From the NCBI RefSeq assembly GCF_934924865.1, contig NZ_OW235315.1, positions 2,914,001 to 2,978,000 of the forward strand: 64,000 bases of DNA, written 5' to 3'. Made by a program: the position numbers and the translations under genes. The notes beneath the pieces were generated by a model. It made no database searches. It was given only the letters and a program-made list of their open reading frames with translations, and was not told the origin of the DNA. The DNA comes from Tepidibacter aestuarii (GTDB lineage Bacteria; Bacillota; Clostridia; Peptostreptococcales; Peptostreptococcaceae). Shown piece after piece: positions 19,671-28,238 of the stretch (within the stretch, counting starts at the first letter, position 1; every line of letters starts with the position of its first letter).

Positions 19671-20210
19671 ATGTATAATTTTTATAAACCATATATATAT
19701 CCTTACTATATTAACACACCAATGTATAACTTACACAATATGTATAAGTATCCATATCCTTGCTGGTTCAATGCACCAATGTATAAGAAACAGTTTATTA
19801 AATTGAAAGATTACGGACCAGAACCATTTGTAGTTAATATTGATGAGGCTACCAAGCAAAACAATACTTATCGTACTGCTTTATGGACAGGAGAGAACTT
19901 GCAAGTTACGTTGATGAGCATCGATGTTGGGGATGACATAGGTTTAGAAGTTCATCCTACAGTTGATCAATTCATACGTATTGAGGAAGGTCAAGGACTT
20001 GTTAAAATGGGTAACAAAAAAGATAAGCTGGATTATCAAGAAAAGGTATCTGATGACTTTGCAATTATGGTACCTGCTGGTAAATGGCACAATGTAATCA
20101 ATACAGGTAATAAACCACTTAAATTGTACGCTATCTATGCCCCACCTGAGCATCCACGAGGTACGATTCATGAAACTAAAGCAGATGCACAAGTTGATGA
20201 AGAGGACTAA
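19671..20210 (+). CDS. Tyr-rich cupin-domain protein, paralogue 1 (possible spore coat protein)
   Basis: 179 aa. The first 45 residues are rich in Tyr, Pro, Met and Asn with a repeated NTPMYN/NAPMY motif, resembling coat-protein tails. A single cupin barrel follows, with motif 1 around GLEVHPTVDQFIRIEEGQG and motif 2 around MVPAGKWHNVINTGNKPL; the His and Glu ligands are present. ATG at 19671 follows AAAGGAG; a GTG inside the ribosome site is not used. A sigma-K-like promoter lies just upstream and a strong terminator follows. It is about 85% identical by eye to the gene at 22586. Late mother-cell expression and a coat role are inferred. Confidence 0.82.
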   Translation: MYNFYKPYIYPYYINTPMYNLHNMYKYPYPCWFNAPMYKKQFIKLKDYGPEPFVVNIDEATKQNNTYRTALWTGENLQVTLMSIDVGDDIGLEVHPTVDQFIRIEEGQGLVKMGNKKDKLDYQEKVSDDFAIMVPAGKWHNVINTGNKPLKLYAIYAPPEHPRGTIHETKADAQVDEED

Positions 20211-20263
20211 GGACATTAATACCAAAAGGTTAATTTCTTAAAAAATTTTAATATAATATAAAT

Positions 20264-20303
20264 AAAAAATGCTTAGCTATACCGACACTAAGCATTTTTT
20301 ATT
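20264..20303 (+). terminator. Terminator of cupin gene 1
   Basis: The stem AAAAATGCTTAG/CTAAGCATTTTT is followed by T residues. The same hairpin core and the preceding AAAAGGTTAATTTCT sequence also follow cupin gene 2, so the terminator was duplicated with the gene. Confidence 0.85.
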
Positions 20304-20514
20304 TCCTATACTTCCTTAGGCCTTATATTTCCCTTACCTACCAGACGTTTTACTATTACTAACTGTTACTTGTCCATTAACTATTTAAATTGGTTCAACC
20401 TTTACAGAATATGTGTAGCAACCCAACTTATATTTCATACATTCAAAAGCAACCCCTATTCAATTTCTCCATTTTTAACAAAAACTACATTTATATTAAT
20501 AATATAACTAAAGA

Positions 20515-20949
20515 TTATTCTTTTTTTATCCATGACATTATGTATTCCATAAATCCAGAATCTTCATTCTGTTGCTCTTTTTTTACTACAAAACCACAAT
20601 GTTTATAAAAATTAACTGAAGATATATTTTCAGTATAAACTGCTAATTCTAAACTTGAATATAAAGATTTACAATAATTTAGTAGTTTTCTCCCTATACC
20701 TTGTCCCTGATAATCTTCTAAAACAAATAATCCACCAATAAATGAATTGTCTATAATACTTATAAAACCTTTAACTATATTCTCTTCTTTGTAAACAAAA
20801 GTTGCAGAAATAGGAATATATTCTTCTTTAACAAGGTTATAATTTTTAATCCAATACTGTTCTGGTATGAACCTATGAGCAGTAATATTGGTCTTTAACC
20901 AAATATCCATAATTTCTTCAATTTCAAACGCTTCTAATTGTTTAATCAT
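20515..20949 (-). CDS. GNAT-family N-acetyltransferase (YiaC/YjaB-like)
   Basis: 144 aa. The GNAT fold is seen in the acetyl-CoA loop QGQGIGRKLLNYCK (about residues 82-95) and the C-terminal ENISSVNFYKHCGFVVKKE. Length and motifs match the YjaB/YiaC group. The substrate is unknown. The start follows AAGGGGG. The MBL hydrolase gene ends 40 bp upstream on the same strand, so the two may form an operon. Confidence 0.85.
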   Translation of the reverse strand: MIKQLEAFEIEEIMDIWLKTNITAHRFIPEQYWIKNYNLVKEEYIPISATFVYKEENIVKGFISIIDNSFIGGLFVLEDYQGQGIGRKLLNYCKSLYSSLELAVYTENISSVNFYKHCGFVVKKEQQNEDSGFMEYIMSWIKKE

Positions 20950-20989
20950 ATTTTTGCCCCCTTTTTTATTTCATAAACTATATATAAAA

Positions 20990-21718
20990 TTAATCTGAAA
21001 TAATGTTCTCTAATGATTCTTTAATATTTTTTGTATATAAACCGCCATGGTAACATATGATTCTATCTATTTCATAATTTAATAACTTCTTTATAGAATT
21101 TTTTGCATTAACCATATCTAAAGTATATTGTGGATATGGTATCATCAATTTATCATTTTCTACTACTAATGCATCTCCTGAAATCAATGTTTTACTATTT
21201 TTCAAATAAATCGAAATATGACCTGGCATATGCCCTGGAGTAGCAATTATTTCTATACCTTCACACCAAGAAAATGAATCATTATCTTTTAAGCATATAT
21301 CCACCTGAACATTTTCTATTGTTTCAATAAAACGCTGAAACTCCTTTGCACTTTCCTTTTCATCCTCTGGAATTTTATCATATATAGACTCTGCTTGCTG
21401 TAATCTTAAAGATTTTTCCTTACCACTAATATATTTTTCATCATCAATTGATGAGAGAACCTTAACATGTGGATACTCTCTTTTAAACTCTGCCAAAGCC
21501 CCCATATGGTCAAAATCATGATGTGTTATAATTATTTTTGTCAATTTACTAATATCAATTCCATTTTCTTTAGACGCATTTTTTATTAAAGGTAAAAAAT
21601 TAGGGTATCCACAATCAATTAAAATAACTTCATTTTCATCACTTAATATAACCGGATAAATAATATTTTTGTCACCATTAAAATCAAATTTTATTTTTAA
21701 AACCGTTAATTTATTCAT
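20990..21718 (-). CDS. MBL-fold metallo-hydrolase
   Basis: 242 aa from ATG at 21718, which follows GGAGGAG; a longer in-frame start without a site is unlikely. Metal-binding motif THHDFDH (about residue 65), TPGHMPGHIS, and the later SGDALV and CYHGG supply the remaining ligands of a di-zinc metallo-beta-lactamase fold. There is no signal peptide, so it acts in the cytoplasm. The substrate is not predictable: lactonase, glyoxalase II-like and phosphodiesterase activities all occur in this group. Confidence 0.85.
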   Translation of the reverse strand: MNKLTVLKIKFDFNGDKNIIYPVILSDENEVILIDCGYPNFLPLIKNASKENGIDISKLTKIIITHHDFDHMGALAEFKREYPHVKVLSSIDDEKYISGKEKSLRLQQAESIYDKIPEDEKESAKEFQRFIETIENVQVDICLKDNDSFSWCEGIEIIATPGHMPGHISIYLKNSKTLISGDALVVENDKLMIPYPQYTLDMVNAKNSIKKLLNYEIDRIICYHGGLYTKNIKESLENIISD

Positions 21719-21855
21719 TAGTTTACTCCTCCGTAATTTATTTTCATGATCTAATTTATTCATAAATATATTAACCTTACTTTCTATAATTACTCAAGTT
21801 CATAAACGATTCTGTATCAAAATTGTTCATATTTATCTGTAAAATCTCAACAAAA

Positions 21856-21902
21856 AAATCGGTATTAAATTATCTGAATTGATAATAAATACCGATTTTT
21901 TA
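21856..21902 (-). terminator. Intrinsic terminator
   Basis: The stem AATCGGTATT/AATACCGATT is flanked by A and T runs, directly after the CD3324-family gene. Confidence 0.8.
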
Positions 21903-21903
21903 T

Positions 21904-22176
21904 TTATATATCCTTTTGTTGCCTAATTATTCTTCTTATACTATGTTCAGAAAGATAATACTTCTTCGCAAGTCTTTTAATAGACATTCCTTCATTATAT
22001 TTATTAAAAATTTCTCTGTTTCTTTTTTTTAAAATGTCTTTTGTAGCAGTATTTTCTCCCCAAACTTTTTTGTTATCATATTTTATTGGTATATATAAAT
22101 ATCCACCCTCTATATATTCTTGAATCAGTTGAACAATATATTCTGGCAGTATATTTTGTGCATTTTCATATTTCAT
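21904..22176 (-). CDS. CD3324-family helix-turn-helix protein (Mor-like)
   Basis: 90 aa. The N-terminal segment LPEYIVQLIQEYIEGGYLYI and the motif WGENTATKDILKKRN are hallmarks of a small clostridial family named after a Clostridioides difficile protein. The C-terminus (IKRLAKKYYLSEHSIRRIIR) is a resolvase/Mor-type helix-turn-helix. It is a likely DNA-binding regulator; its target is unknown. Ribosome site AGGAG. It is closed by its own terminator. Confidence 0.8.
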   Translation of the reverse strand: MKYENAQNILPEYIVQLIQEYIEGGYLYIPIKYDNKKVWGENTATKDILKKRNREIFNKYNEGMSIKRLAKKYYLSEHSIRRIIRQQKDI

Positions 22177-22217
22177 ATCTTTTGCTCCTATCTACTTTGA
22201 TATTCGTAAATAATGAA

Positions 22218-22309
22218 GCAAAGACCACACAAAATGACATTGCCTAAATTAGTCTACTAAATTAGGCCCTGAACAAATCATTGTTGTGTTTATTCTGTGT
22301 AATCTTTGC
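22218..22309. repeat. Imperfect palindrome of about 92 bp (MITE-like)
   Basis: The outer arms are GCAAAGA and TCTTTGC, with inner CACA/TGTG pairs and a central CCTAAATTAG/CTAAATTAGG pairing. It would fold into one long interrupted hairpin. It lies between divergent genes and shows no coding frame. Confidence 0.5.
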
Positions 22310-22525
22310 ACAGAGCCAAAGTAGGCAGTATATTTTATCATATAATCCATTTATTTTTCCCTCCATTTCTGTATTAATCATTTATTATTTTAAATTTTAT
22401 CATAACATTAGTACTACATATCTATATTAATATTCTTTGTATTCTATTTTCAATAAAACTCTATAAATTTATATACACTATTTCAATTTATTTTTATTCT
22501 AAAAAACAGTTCTTTAATATCGAAG

Positions 22526-22554
22526 CACCTTCTCTAAACATAGAGCATATAATA
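22526..22554 (+). promoter_or_regulatory. Sigma-K-like promoter of cupin gene 2
   Basis: CACC, 16 bp, then CATATAATA: the same spacing and the same distance to the gene start as at cupin gene 1, although the surrounding DNA differs. Confidence 0.6.
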
Positions 22555-22585
22555 ATTTTATGAATCTATGAAAGGAGTGAACAAT

Positions 22586-23122
22586 ATGTATAAACCATAT
22601 CCATGCCCTTATTACGTTAACACACCAATGTATAACCTATATAATATGTATAAGTATCAATACCCTTACTGGTTTAACACACCAATGTATAACTCATACT
22701 ATTCAAAACAGTTTACTAAATTGAAGGACTATGGACCAGAACCATTTGTAGTTAATATCAATGAGGCTACTAAACAAAACGATACTTATCGTACAGCTTT
22801 ATGGACAGGAGAGAACTTGCAAGTCACATTGATGAGCATCGATGTTGATGATGACATAGGTTTAGAAGTTCATCCAACAGTTGATCAATTCATACGTATT
22901 GAAGAAGGTAAGGGACTTGTTCAAATGGGGGACACAAAAGATAAGTTGGATTATCAAGAAAAAGTTTATGATGACTTTGCGATTATGATACCTGCTGGTA
23001 AGTGGCACAATGTAATCAATACAGGTAATAAACCACTTAAATTGTACGCTATCTATGCACCACCTGAACATCCACATGGTACAGTTCATGAAACTAAAGC
23101 AGATGCAGAAACTGCTGAATAG
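22586..23122 (+). CDS. Tyr-rich cupin-domain protein, paralogue 2 (possible spore coat protein)
   Basis: 178 aa. It has the same layout as paralogue 1: a Tyr/Pro/Met-rich head (NTPMYNLYNMYKYQYPYWFN, then NTPMYNSYY) and one cupin barrel with GLEVHPTVDQFIRIEEGKG and MIPAGKWHNVINTGNKPL. The real start is ATG at 22586 after AAAGGAG; the frame opens 18 bp earlier without a site. The C-terminal tail ends differently (ADAETAE). Duplication covers coding sequence and terminator. Coat assembly is inferred from composition and the promoter, not from a known homologue. Confidence 0.82.
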   Translation: MYKPYPCPYYVNTPMYNLYNMYKYQYPYWFNTPMYNSYYSKQFTKLKDYGPEPFVVNINEATKQNDTYRTALWTGENLQVTLMSIDVDDDIGLEVHPTVDQFIRIEEGKGLVQMGDTKDKLDYQEKVYDDFAIMIPAGKWHNVINTGNKPLKLYAIYAPPEHPHGTVHETKADAETAE

Positions 23123-23161
23123 AACTACAATTATTAATATCAAAAGGTTAATTTCTCAAAT

Positions 23162-23198
23162 AAAGGATGCTTAGTGCTACCAACACTAAGCATCCTTT
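23162..23198 (+). terminator. Terminator of cupin gene 2
   Basis: The stem AAAGGATGCTTAGTG/CACTAAGCATCCTTT is followed by ATTTAT. It is homologous to the hairpin after cupin gene 1. Confidence 0.8.
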
Positions 23199-23359
23199 AT
23201 TTATATTACTTTTTTATTGACTATTTATATTTAATATTTTTTGAATACAGAAATTTATTAAAGTATATAATATAAAAAGTTAAAAACAAAGAAATCAATA
23301 AATAATCAAAACTCACTTATTATCACCTTTTGAATATATAATATTGGAGGCGTTTTATA

Positions 23360-24043
23360 TTGTTTAATCCTTTAACCATAGTATTACGAGTGTTTTTAGC
23401 TCTAATATTTCTTTTTATCGCCACTAAATTATTAACTAAAAGAAGTTTAGCTAACCTAACTTATTTTGACTATGTTGCTACTACTGTACTTGGAACAATA
23501 GCTGGTAATCTAGCTTTTAATATTAAAATAAATATTTCAATATTTATTCTTTCTATGACTCTAATAACGTTAATTATTATGTTAATCTCTTATGTCTCTT
23601 TAAAATATAGTCCACTTCGTAAATTTGTTGCTGGAGAACCTACAATATTAATACGAAATGGAAAAATTCTAGAATATAATTTATCTAAGTTAAGCTATTC
23701 CTATAACTACTTAAATCAACAACTTAGACAAGAGGGTGTATTTGATATTAACAAAGTAGAATTTGCCATACTTGAGCCTAGTGGAGAGTTAAGTATAAAG
23801 CTAAAATCTCAAAATAGTCCGTTAACTCCACAAGACCTTAATTTATCAACCGAATATGAAGGTCTTGCTACTGAAATAATTTTAGATGGTAAGATATTAG
23901 AGAATAATCTTCAAAAAAATAACTTTAGCAAAAAATGGCTATACCAAGAATTAAATAAGAAAGGAATTAAAAATATAAATGAAATCTCTTTTGCAGCGTT
24001 GTCCTCTAATGGCAATCTATATGTTGACCTTTACCGTGATTAA
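23360..24043 (+). CDS. DUF421 (YetF-family) membrane protein
   Basis: 227 aa with a TTG start after GGAGG. Three membrane helices in the first 80 residues (LRVFLALIFLFIATKLL; TVLGTIAGNLAF; IFILSMTLITLIIMLIS), then a cytoplasmic domain with two similar halves (LNQQLRQEGVFDINKVEFAI and YQELNKKGIKNINEISFAAL). This matches the YetF/YdfR family, often found in spore formers. Its molecular role is not settled. It is the last host gene before the island. Confidence 0.88.
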   Translation: MFNPLTIVLRVFLALIFLFIATKLLTKRSLANLTYFDYVATTVLGTIAGNLAFNIKINISIFILSMTLITLIIMLISYVSLKYSPLRKFVAGEPTILIRNGKILEYNLSKLSYSYNYLNQQLRQEGVFDINKVEFAILEPSGELSIKLKSQNSPLTPQDLNLSTEYEGLATEIILDGKILENNLQKNNFSKKWLYQELNKKGIKNINEISFAALSSNGNLYVDLYRD

Positions 24044-24111
24044 TATGTTGTACACTAAAATTATCTAAAATAATTTTTATATCTATAGAATATAAAAGGC
24101 ACCTAATCTTG

Positions 24112-24160
24112 AAGTGCACCCCAAAAGTTATATACAAAATCTAACTTTTAGGATGCACTT
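24112..24160. repeat. Inverted repeat resembling IS3-family ends, at the island border
   Basis: AAGTGCACCCCAAAAGTTA is separated by 11 bp from its near-complement TAACTTTTAGGATGCACTT. The ...CCCAAAAGTTAgA pattern resembles IS3-family terminal repeats. Alternatively it is the terminator of the DUF421 gene. It lies just outside the RlmD-like fragment. Confidence 0.45.
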
Positions 24161-24188
24161 TACTTGGATAGATGTTCTTTTATAATAC

Positions 24189-24262
24189 TTAAATATTTAC
24201 TTTTTCTCTATCAACGCCACACACTCGACATGCGCCGTATTGAGTCCGTTGATAATCGGCGA
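24189..24262 (-). pseudogene. Displaced RlmD-like 23S rRNA uracil methyltransferase C-terminus (fragment 1)
   Basis: The minus strand encodes LNTAHVECVALIEKVNI then a stop. It matches the end of the RumA/RlmD family, where a T-x-HVE motif followed by a hydrophobic strand closes the protein; the intact host gene ends TMHVETVAKIVRK. Upstream, the frame stops after a few codons. GC content is higher than in the host gene. It marks the far end of the island in the orientation expected of a displaced 3' end. Confidence 0.55.
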
Positions 24263-24431
24263 TTATTACAGTGAATACAAGCAATTGTAGTACGATATTA
24301 ATATTTAGTTTTATAATGTAAGGAACCCTAGTTTATTTTAAAAACTTAAGTACGTGGTCAATTTGTTATCCCCATTAAAACTACAATTTCTATTTTTGTT
24401 TATAATAAAGACCGCTTTGTGACGATCTAAG

Positions 24432-24463
24432 TTGTTCAACAATCGTACCCGATTGCTGAACAA
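24432..24463. repeat. Perfect-loop inverted repeat
   Basis: TTGTTCAACAATCG, a 4-nt loop, then CGATTGCTGAACAA (one mismatch). It lies between the island-end fragment and the terminator of the giant-gene operon. It could be a recombinase or regulator site, or a second terminator stem. Confidence 0.45.
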
Positions 24464-24464
24464 G

Positions 24465-24494
24465 AAAAATCCTATACTTTCAGTACAGGATTTT
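24465..24494 (-). terminator. Terminator of the giant-protein operon
   Basis: On the minus strand, AAATCCTGTAC/GTATAGGATTT has a short loop followed by TT. It lies about 150 bp after the last stop codon. Confidence 0.65.
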
Positions 24495-24642
24495 GATCAA
24501 ATTTTTTTACAAACAGTTGAACTTTTATAAAAACAGTGCAACTTTCTTTCAAAGCTACACCTATATTTTCAAATGTCCACTCTAGTCTGGTTACAGCCTT
24601 TAACAGATATACGAACAAAACATGGAAATCTTCCAATATTTA

Positions 24643-27600
24643 TTAGGTTCCTGGAAGAATCACTACATCGCTGTACACTGTTCGGTCTAGATCACTTCCC
24701 CCTGGCACTGTCCATTCATCAGCATACAACTCTTTCTCCTGAATTCGGATACGTAAAGGACCTTTTATACCTTGAGGAATCTTAATTTTAATTTTATCAT
24801 GCGGTGGAGGTAATTCAGGTATATAGCTACTATATCTTTGATTGGCAATCCCAACCCAGGCTGGAACTGCTGGCCGAGCATACAAAAGTTCAGTGGAATC
24901 AATGGAATCAATGAGGGTAAGATCAAGGTTATCAGCATCTGGTACATGCCGAATTGACGGTGGAGTAACAAGTTGTTCTAGCTGCGCTATCCACTCATTT
25001 AAGCGGTACGGACCTACTCCTTTAAGCGTGACACACACTTTATCTTCTTCCCGCCATACGCGAAGCGTTCGTTCAGGAAGTAGCTGAATCATATCAGTCA
25101 TTACCACTGTTGAGACCTCTAGTCCTTGGATACTTTCAGGCTGATAGCGAGCTACGGCAAGTCGGACAAACGGCATATACGCTTCGGATACCAGGTTTGG
25201 AATAGCGATATCTACAAAACATCTCCCATCTTGAAACCATGGCTCATGTGGAACAGCAATGGCTTCATATCCTGCTTCCTTAAGATAGACTTCCCGTGGT
25301 GTACCTGACGCAAATGTGAAATCGGTTGCTTTTGGCCACCGCTCTGGACCTAATCCTGCTCTTGTCATATCGCTTCCAGCCTGAGTAACAAACGGCCACA
25401 TTTCTTCCTTCGGTGATTGTTGGTCCTTAGCTACAAGCACGGCCAATTTTTCACCCTCGCCAGTTTTATACCATGGGCCCTTGAGTTCAATTCTTAAGAT
25501 ACCACCAAGGCGCTTTCGCGTTTTGATAATGTTTGGTCCTTCCTCGTAATCCTCTTGCCATACAAAGGCAGGGCGTGTTGCCAATATAACTGGCGGTGAT
25601 GGACGAGCTGAATTTGGGATAGAAATAGGAAGTTCTGTTTGAGCGACGTAAGCTTCTTCATCTTGTTCTTTAAAGAACTGTTTAAATCGGCTGACTGCAT
25701 TCAGTGTGTATGTGATTTTACGGTGACGTGTATCGCCGAACTCATGTAGAATGCCTTCTTTTATTCTATCCTCGCCACGATTGATGGTAAAAGATTGCAC
25801 GGGTACATTCACCTCAACGTGGTTGGTTGGTTCCGTCCATTTCGCAGTAATCTCTAGCTTAGCCGTACTCTTTGAATCAACACCAAGGTCTATTGGATCT
25901 AAAATTGCAAACGTCTGACCTTCAAGTCGATTAGAGGAGCGGATCCGCGGCTTTCTTTCACCTTCAGGAAAGCTAAATGAACCAGGTTTTCTGAGCGGTC
26001 GTCGTACTGCATGAGTAAGTGTCACTGTCTGGGCTGGTGTGACCAATGGGTGTCGACCTTGTTTTACTGCGGCTCCTCTATCATCTTCTGTATCAATTGA
26101 AGGAAGATGATCGAAAATGGCAAAATGATCAAAAAAATCTCCTTTTAGAAACGAAGAAAGCTCTAAAGTCACTTCCTCAGCTTTGGCTAATCGAACAATA
26201 AGTCTATCTCCGATTCCTGGTTTTGAACTCTCTTCCCATTCAAAGATGTTGGAGTCTTCATTAGCTCTTTCTTTTAGGACAATCTCCATTGGCCTGAAAT
26301 CTGGCCACTTGCTCCAGTACCTTTTCTCCATTCTTGTTACATTTGGACCACCAGGTTTACTGCGGGGGAACACACATATACCTGCAGCAGCCACGTCAGG
26401 AAGCAATATTTCATCTAGATGTATCGGTGCGTTTAGGTTTTGATTGACAAGAGCATTCTTTAACAGCTCTTGGATTTGTTCTAGAGTCATTAAGTCCAGA
26501 GCCTTATGCTGCTCAGATAGAGTCAGCGATGTTTTTGGAGCGTACAATAATCGCTCTGCGTTTGTATTGAATTCTGAGACGTCTACTTCAGAATCGCTGC
26601 GGATGACTAATTGATTAATTGCTTCCCCAGGACTTAACTTATTCGGTTCCAAATTGGTCGGTTTCAAATTGGGTGGAAGCGCCAATTCAGGTGATAAAAC
26701 AGGTTCGTATCGTCGGTAATAGACAATATCGGTAAAATGGCGATTTACTGTTTGTTCATCTTCTTTGATCCCACCTCCGGCTATATCAGCCACCCTTGCA
26801 CGTAACTGATACCCAGTTGCAAATCGGAGACGCGGAAGCGTCCCCTCTGGTACAGAGAAGTCCCAATCAAATCTGAAAGGCATATCAGGACATAGTCGAT
26901 TATCTGACAAGTCAGTTCTCGGTTGGGGTACAGCAAAGCTCCATCCTCGCCAACAGGCAATGACTTCATCAGCGCGAAGAGTTCTATTACCATAGAGAAT
27001 GGCTGCATGGGCCTTTGTATGTCCTTCCTCTGGAACACCTTTTACTATTTCTTTTTCGTTAACTTCGTAATCTGCCTTACGCTTATGCAATGATTTCCAC
27101 TTATTACTGCCCTCTTCCCTAATATCAATTCGATATCCCAGTACCAGGTCGTCAGCATAGAAAACGTTATCACTCATAGAATTTCGAGCGTTAACATTCG
27201 CAGATCGGCGTCGGTCGGCAAAATCATCCTGACGACCGCATCTTATCAACATAAGCCCAGCCGTCCTTAAAGCTGGCATCATGAAGGATTTAGTATCTGT
27301 TTGTCCTCCTTCACTGTCTGTGGAATCAGCCAAGGACTTAGCAGCATCTCGAAGCTTTTTAGCTGCGTTGTCGACGTCAATGGTTACGACCTTCCAACGT
27401 GAATTGTCTACAGAGACCAATCCAGCATCAATGTTTGGAGGTAATCCTGCATCAATGTTAGGATTTGATCCAGGCATGAAATCTTTGTCGTACCTAGTCC
27501 ATGGCGACACGATTTTCGGTAAAGATTCAGGCGCGTCTGGCCAACAAACGCGTACGATGCCCGAGGTATAATCGGTCGGAAGTTTCGAAAATGGAATCCT

Positions 27601-28191
27601 TAATTCAATAATAAGACCAAGTGCTTTAAGAACGTTCGGATGCTCTCTAAGCATGGCTATCGTTTGATGAAAATCTGGTAACTTTGTACATTGTTCCTCT
27701 TCATCTATATTAGGTGGTGGCGTTGGAATAATCAACTCCTCCCCACTCCATCGTGTTTTTAACTCATTGCAAACAACCTTATCTAAATTAAGTCGGTCGT
27801 CACCATAGTTCAACCTTAAAGGAGTCTTGGACACTCTATCAAAGGTATTATAGACCTCTTCGGCCTTTGTAGATGTACTTTCAACCACAACTTCATTGTC
27901 AGATCTCTGGCGCCTGCCTGAGGGTGACACGATTGTGTTGGGACCGAAAAAAGCTTCCCAAACATCGGATTCAGCTTGAATAAGAGGAGGAACCTGTATT
28001 TTGTGAATTTCTCCATTAATAACTTCAGCAAACTCCACATTCAAAGTGGCCCTCGCAAGATTTGGCGGTGGCCAGTGCTTCATTCCGTCATTTACTAAAG
28101 AGCTTCCCTCAAGCCTCGGTGCAATAAGTACACGTAAAACAACTTCGTTTTTCTTTCCTCCCGGAACTGAGATCCATACCAATTCACTCAT
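24643..28191 (-). CDS. Giant uncharacterised protein (1182 aa), second gene of the island operon
   Basis: No signal peptide or membrane helix was seen. Visible landmarks: a charged N-terminal region with a short tandem repeat (NPNIDAGL/PPNIDAGL, about residues 246-260); RLRFATGYQLRARVADIAGG (about 455-475), resembling the segment YRFRARAVDLAGN that I recall from large hypothetical proteins of actinobacteria and myxobacteria; and GEAINQLVIRS (about 522-532). The rest is beta-rich with many Pro and Trp. ATG at 28191 has GAAGGAG 10 nt upstream; an in-frame TTG is 6 bp earlier. It lies 47 bp after the 881-aa gene. Base composition is richer in G and C than the neighbouring clostridial genes, pointing to transfer. 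I assign no function. Confidence 0.85.
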   Translation of the reverse strand: MSELVWISVPGGKKNEVVLRVLIAPRLEGSSLVNDGMKHWPPPNLARATLNVEFAEVINGEIHKIQVPPLIQAESDVWEAFFGPNTIVSPSGRRQRSDNEVVVESTSTKAEEVYNTFDRVSKTPLRLNYGDDRLNLDKVVCNELKTRWSGEELIIPTPPPNIDEEEQCTKLPDFHQTIAMLREHPNVLKALGLIIELRIPFSKLPTDYTSGIVRVCWPDAPESLPKIVSPWTRYDKDFMPGSNPNIDAGLPPNIDAGLVSVDNSRWKVVTIDVDNAAKKLRDAAKSLADSTDSEGGQTDTKSFMMPALRTAGLMLIRCGRQDDFADRRRSANVNARNSMSDNVFYADDLVLGYRIDIREEGSNKWKSLHKRKADYEVNEKEIVKGVPEEGHTKAHAAILYGNRTLRADEVIACWRGWSFAVPQPRTDLSDNRLCPDMPFRFDWDFSVPEGTLPRLRFATGYQLRARVADIAGGGIKEDEQTVNRHFTDIVYYRRYEPVLSPELALPPNLKPTNLEPNKLSPGEAINQLVIRSDSEVDVSEFNTNAERLLYAPKTSLTLSEQHKALDLMTLEQIQELLKNALVNQNLNAPIHLDEILLPDVAAAGICVFPRSKPGGPNVTRMEKRYWSKWPDFRPMEIVLKERANEDSNIFEWEESSKPGIGDRLIVRLAKAEEVTLELSSFLKGDFFDHFAIFDHLPSIDTEDDRGAAVKQGRHPLVTPAQTVTLTHAVRRPLRKPGSFSFPEGERKPRIRSSNRLEGQTFAILDPIDLGVDSKSTAKLEITAKWTEPTNHVEVNVPVQSFTINRGEDRIKEGILHEFGDTRHRKITYTLNAVSRFKQFFKEQDEEAYVAQTELPISIPNSARPSPPVILATRPAFVWQEDYEEGPNIIKTRKRLGGILRIELKGPWYKTGEGEKLAVLVAKDQQSPKEEMWPFVTQAGSDMTRAGLGPERWPKATDFTFASGTPREVYLKEAGYEAIAVPHEPWFQDGRCFVDIAIPNLVSEAYMPFVRLAVARYQPESIQGLEVSTVVMTDMIQLLPERTLRVWREEDKVCVTLKGVGPYRLNEWIAQLEQLVTPPSIRHVPDADNLDLTLIDSIDSTELLYARPAVPAWVGIANQRYSSYIPELPPPHDKIKIKIPQGIKGPLRIRIQEKELYADEWTVPGGSDLDRTVYSDVVILPGT

Positions 28192-28238
28192 TTTCAATAC
28201 ACTCCTTCAATATTAAACACTTTTTTCATTGGCTCTTC

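Noticed and set aside
24112..24160. Definite insertion sequence
   Set aside because: Only end-like inverted repeats with 11 bp between them; no transposase. It could equally be a terminator.
24573..24785. Plus-strand frame of 70 codons overlapping the end of the giant gene
   Set aside because: Antisense shadow of the real gene; no ribosome site.
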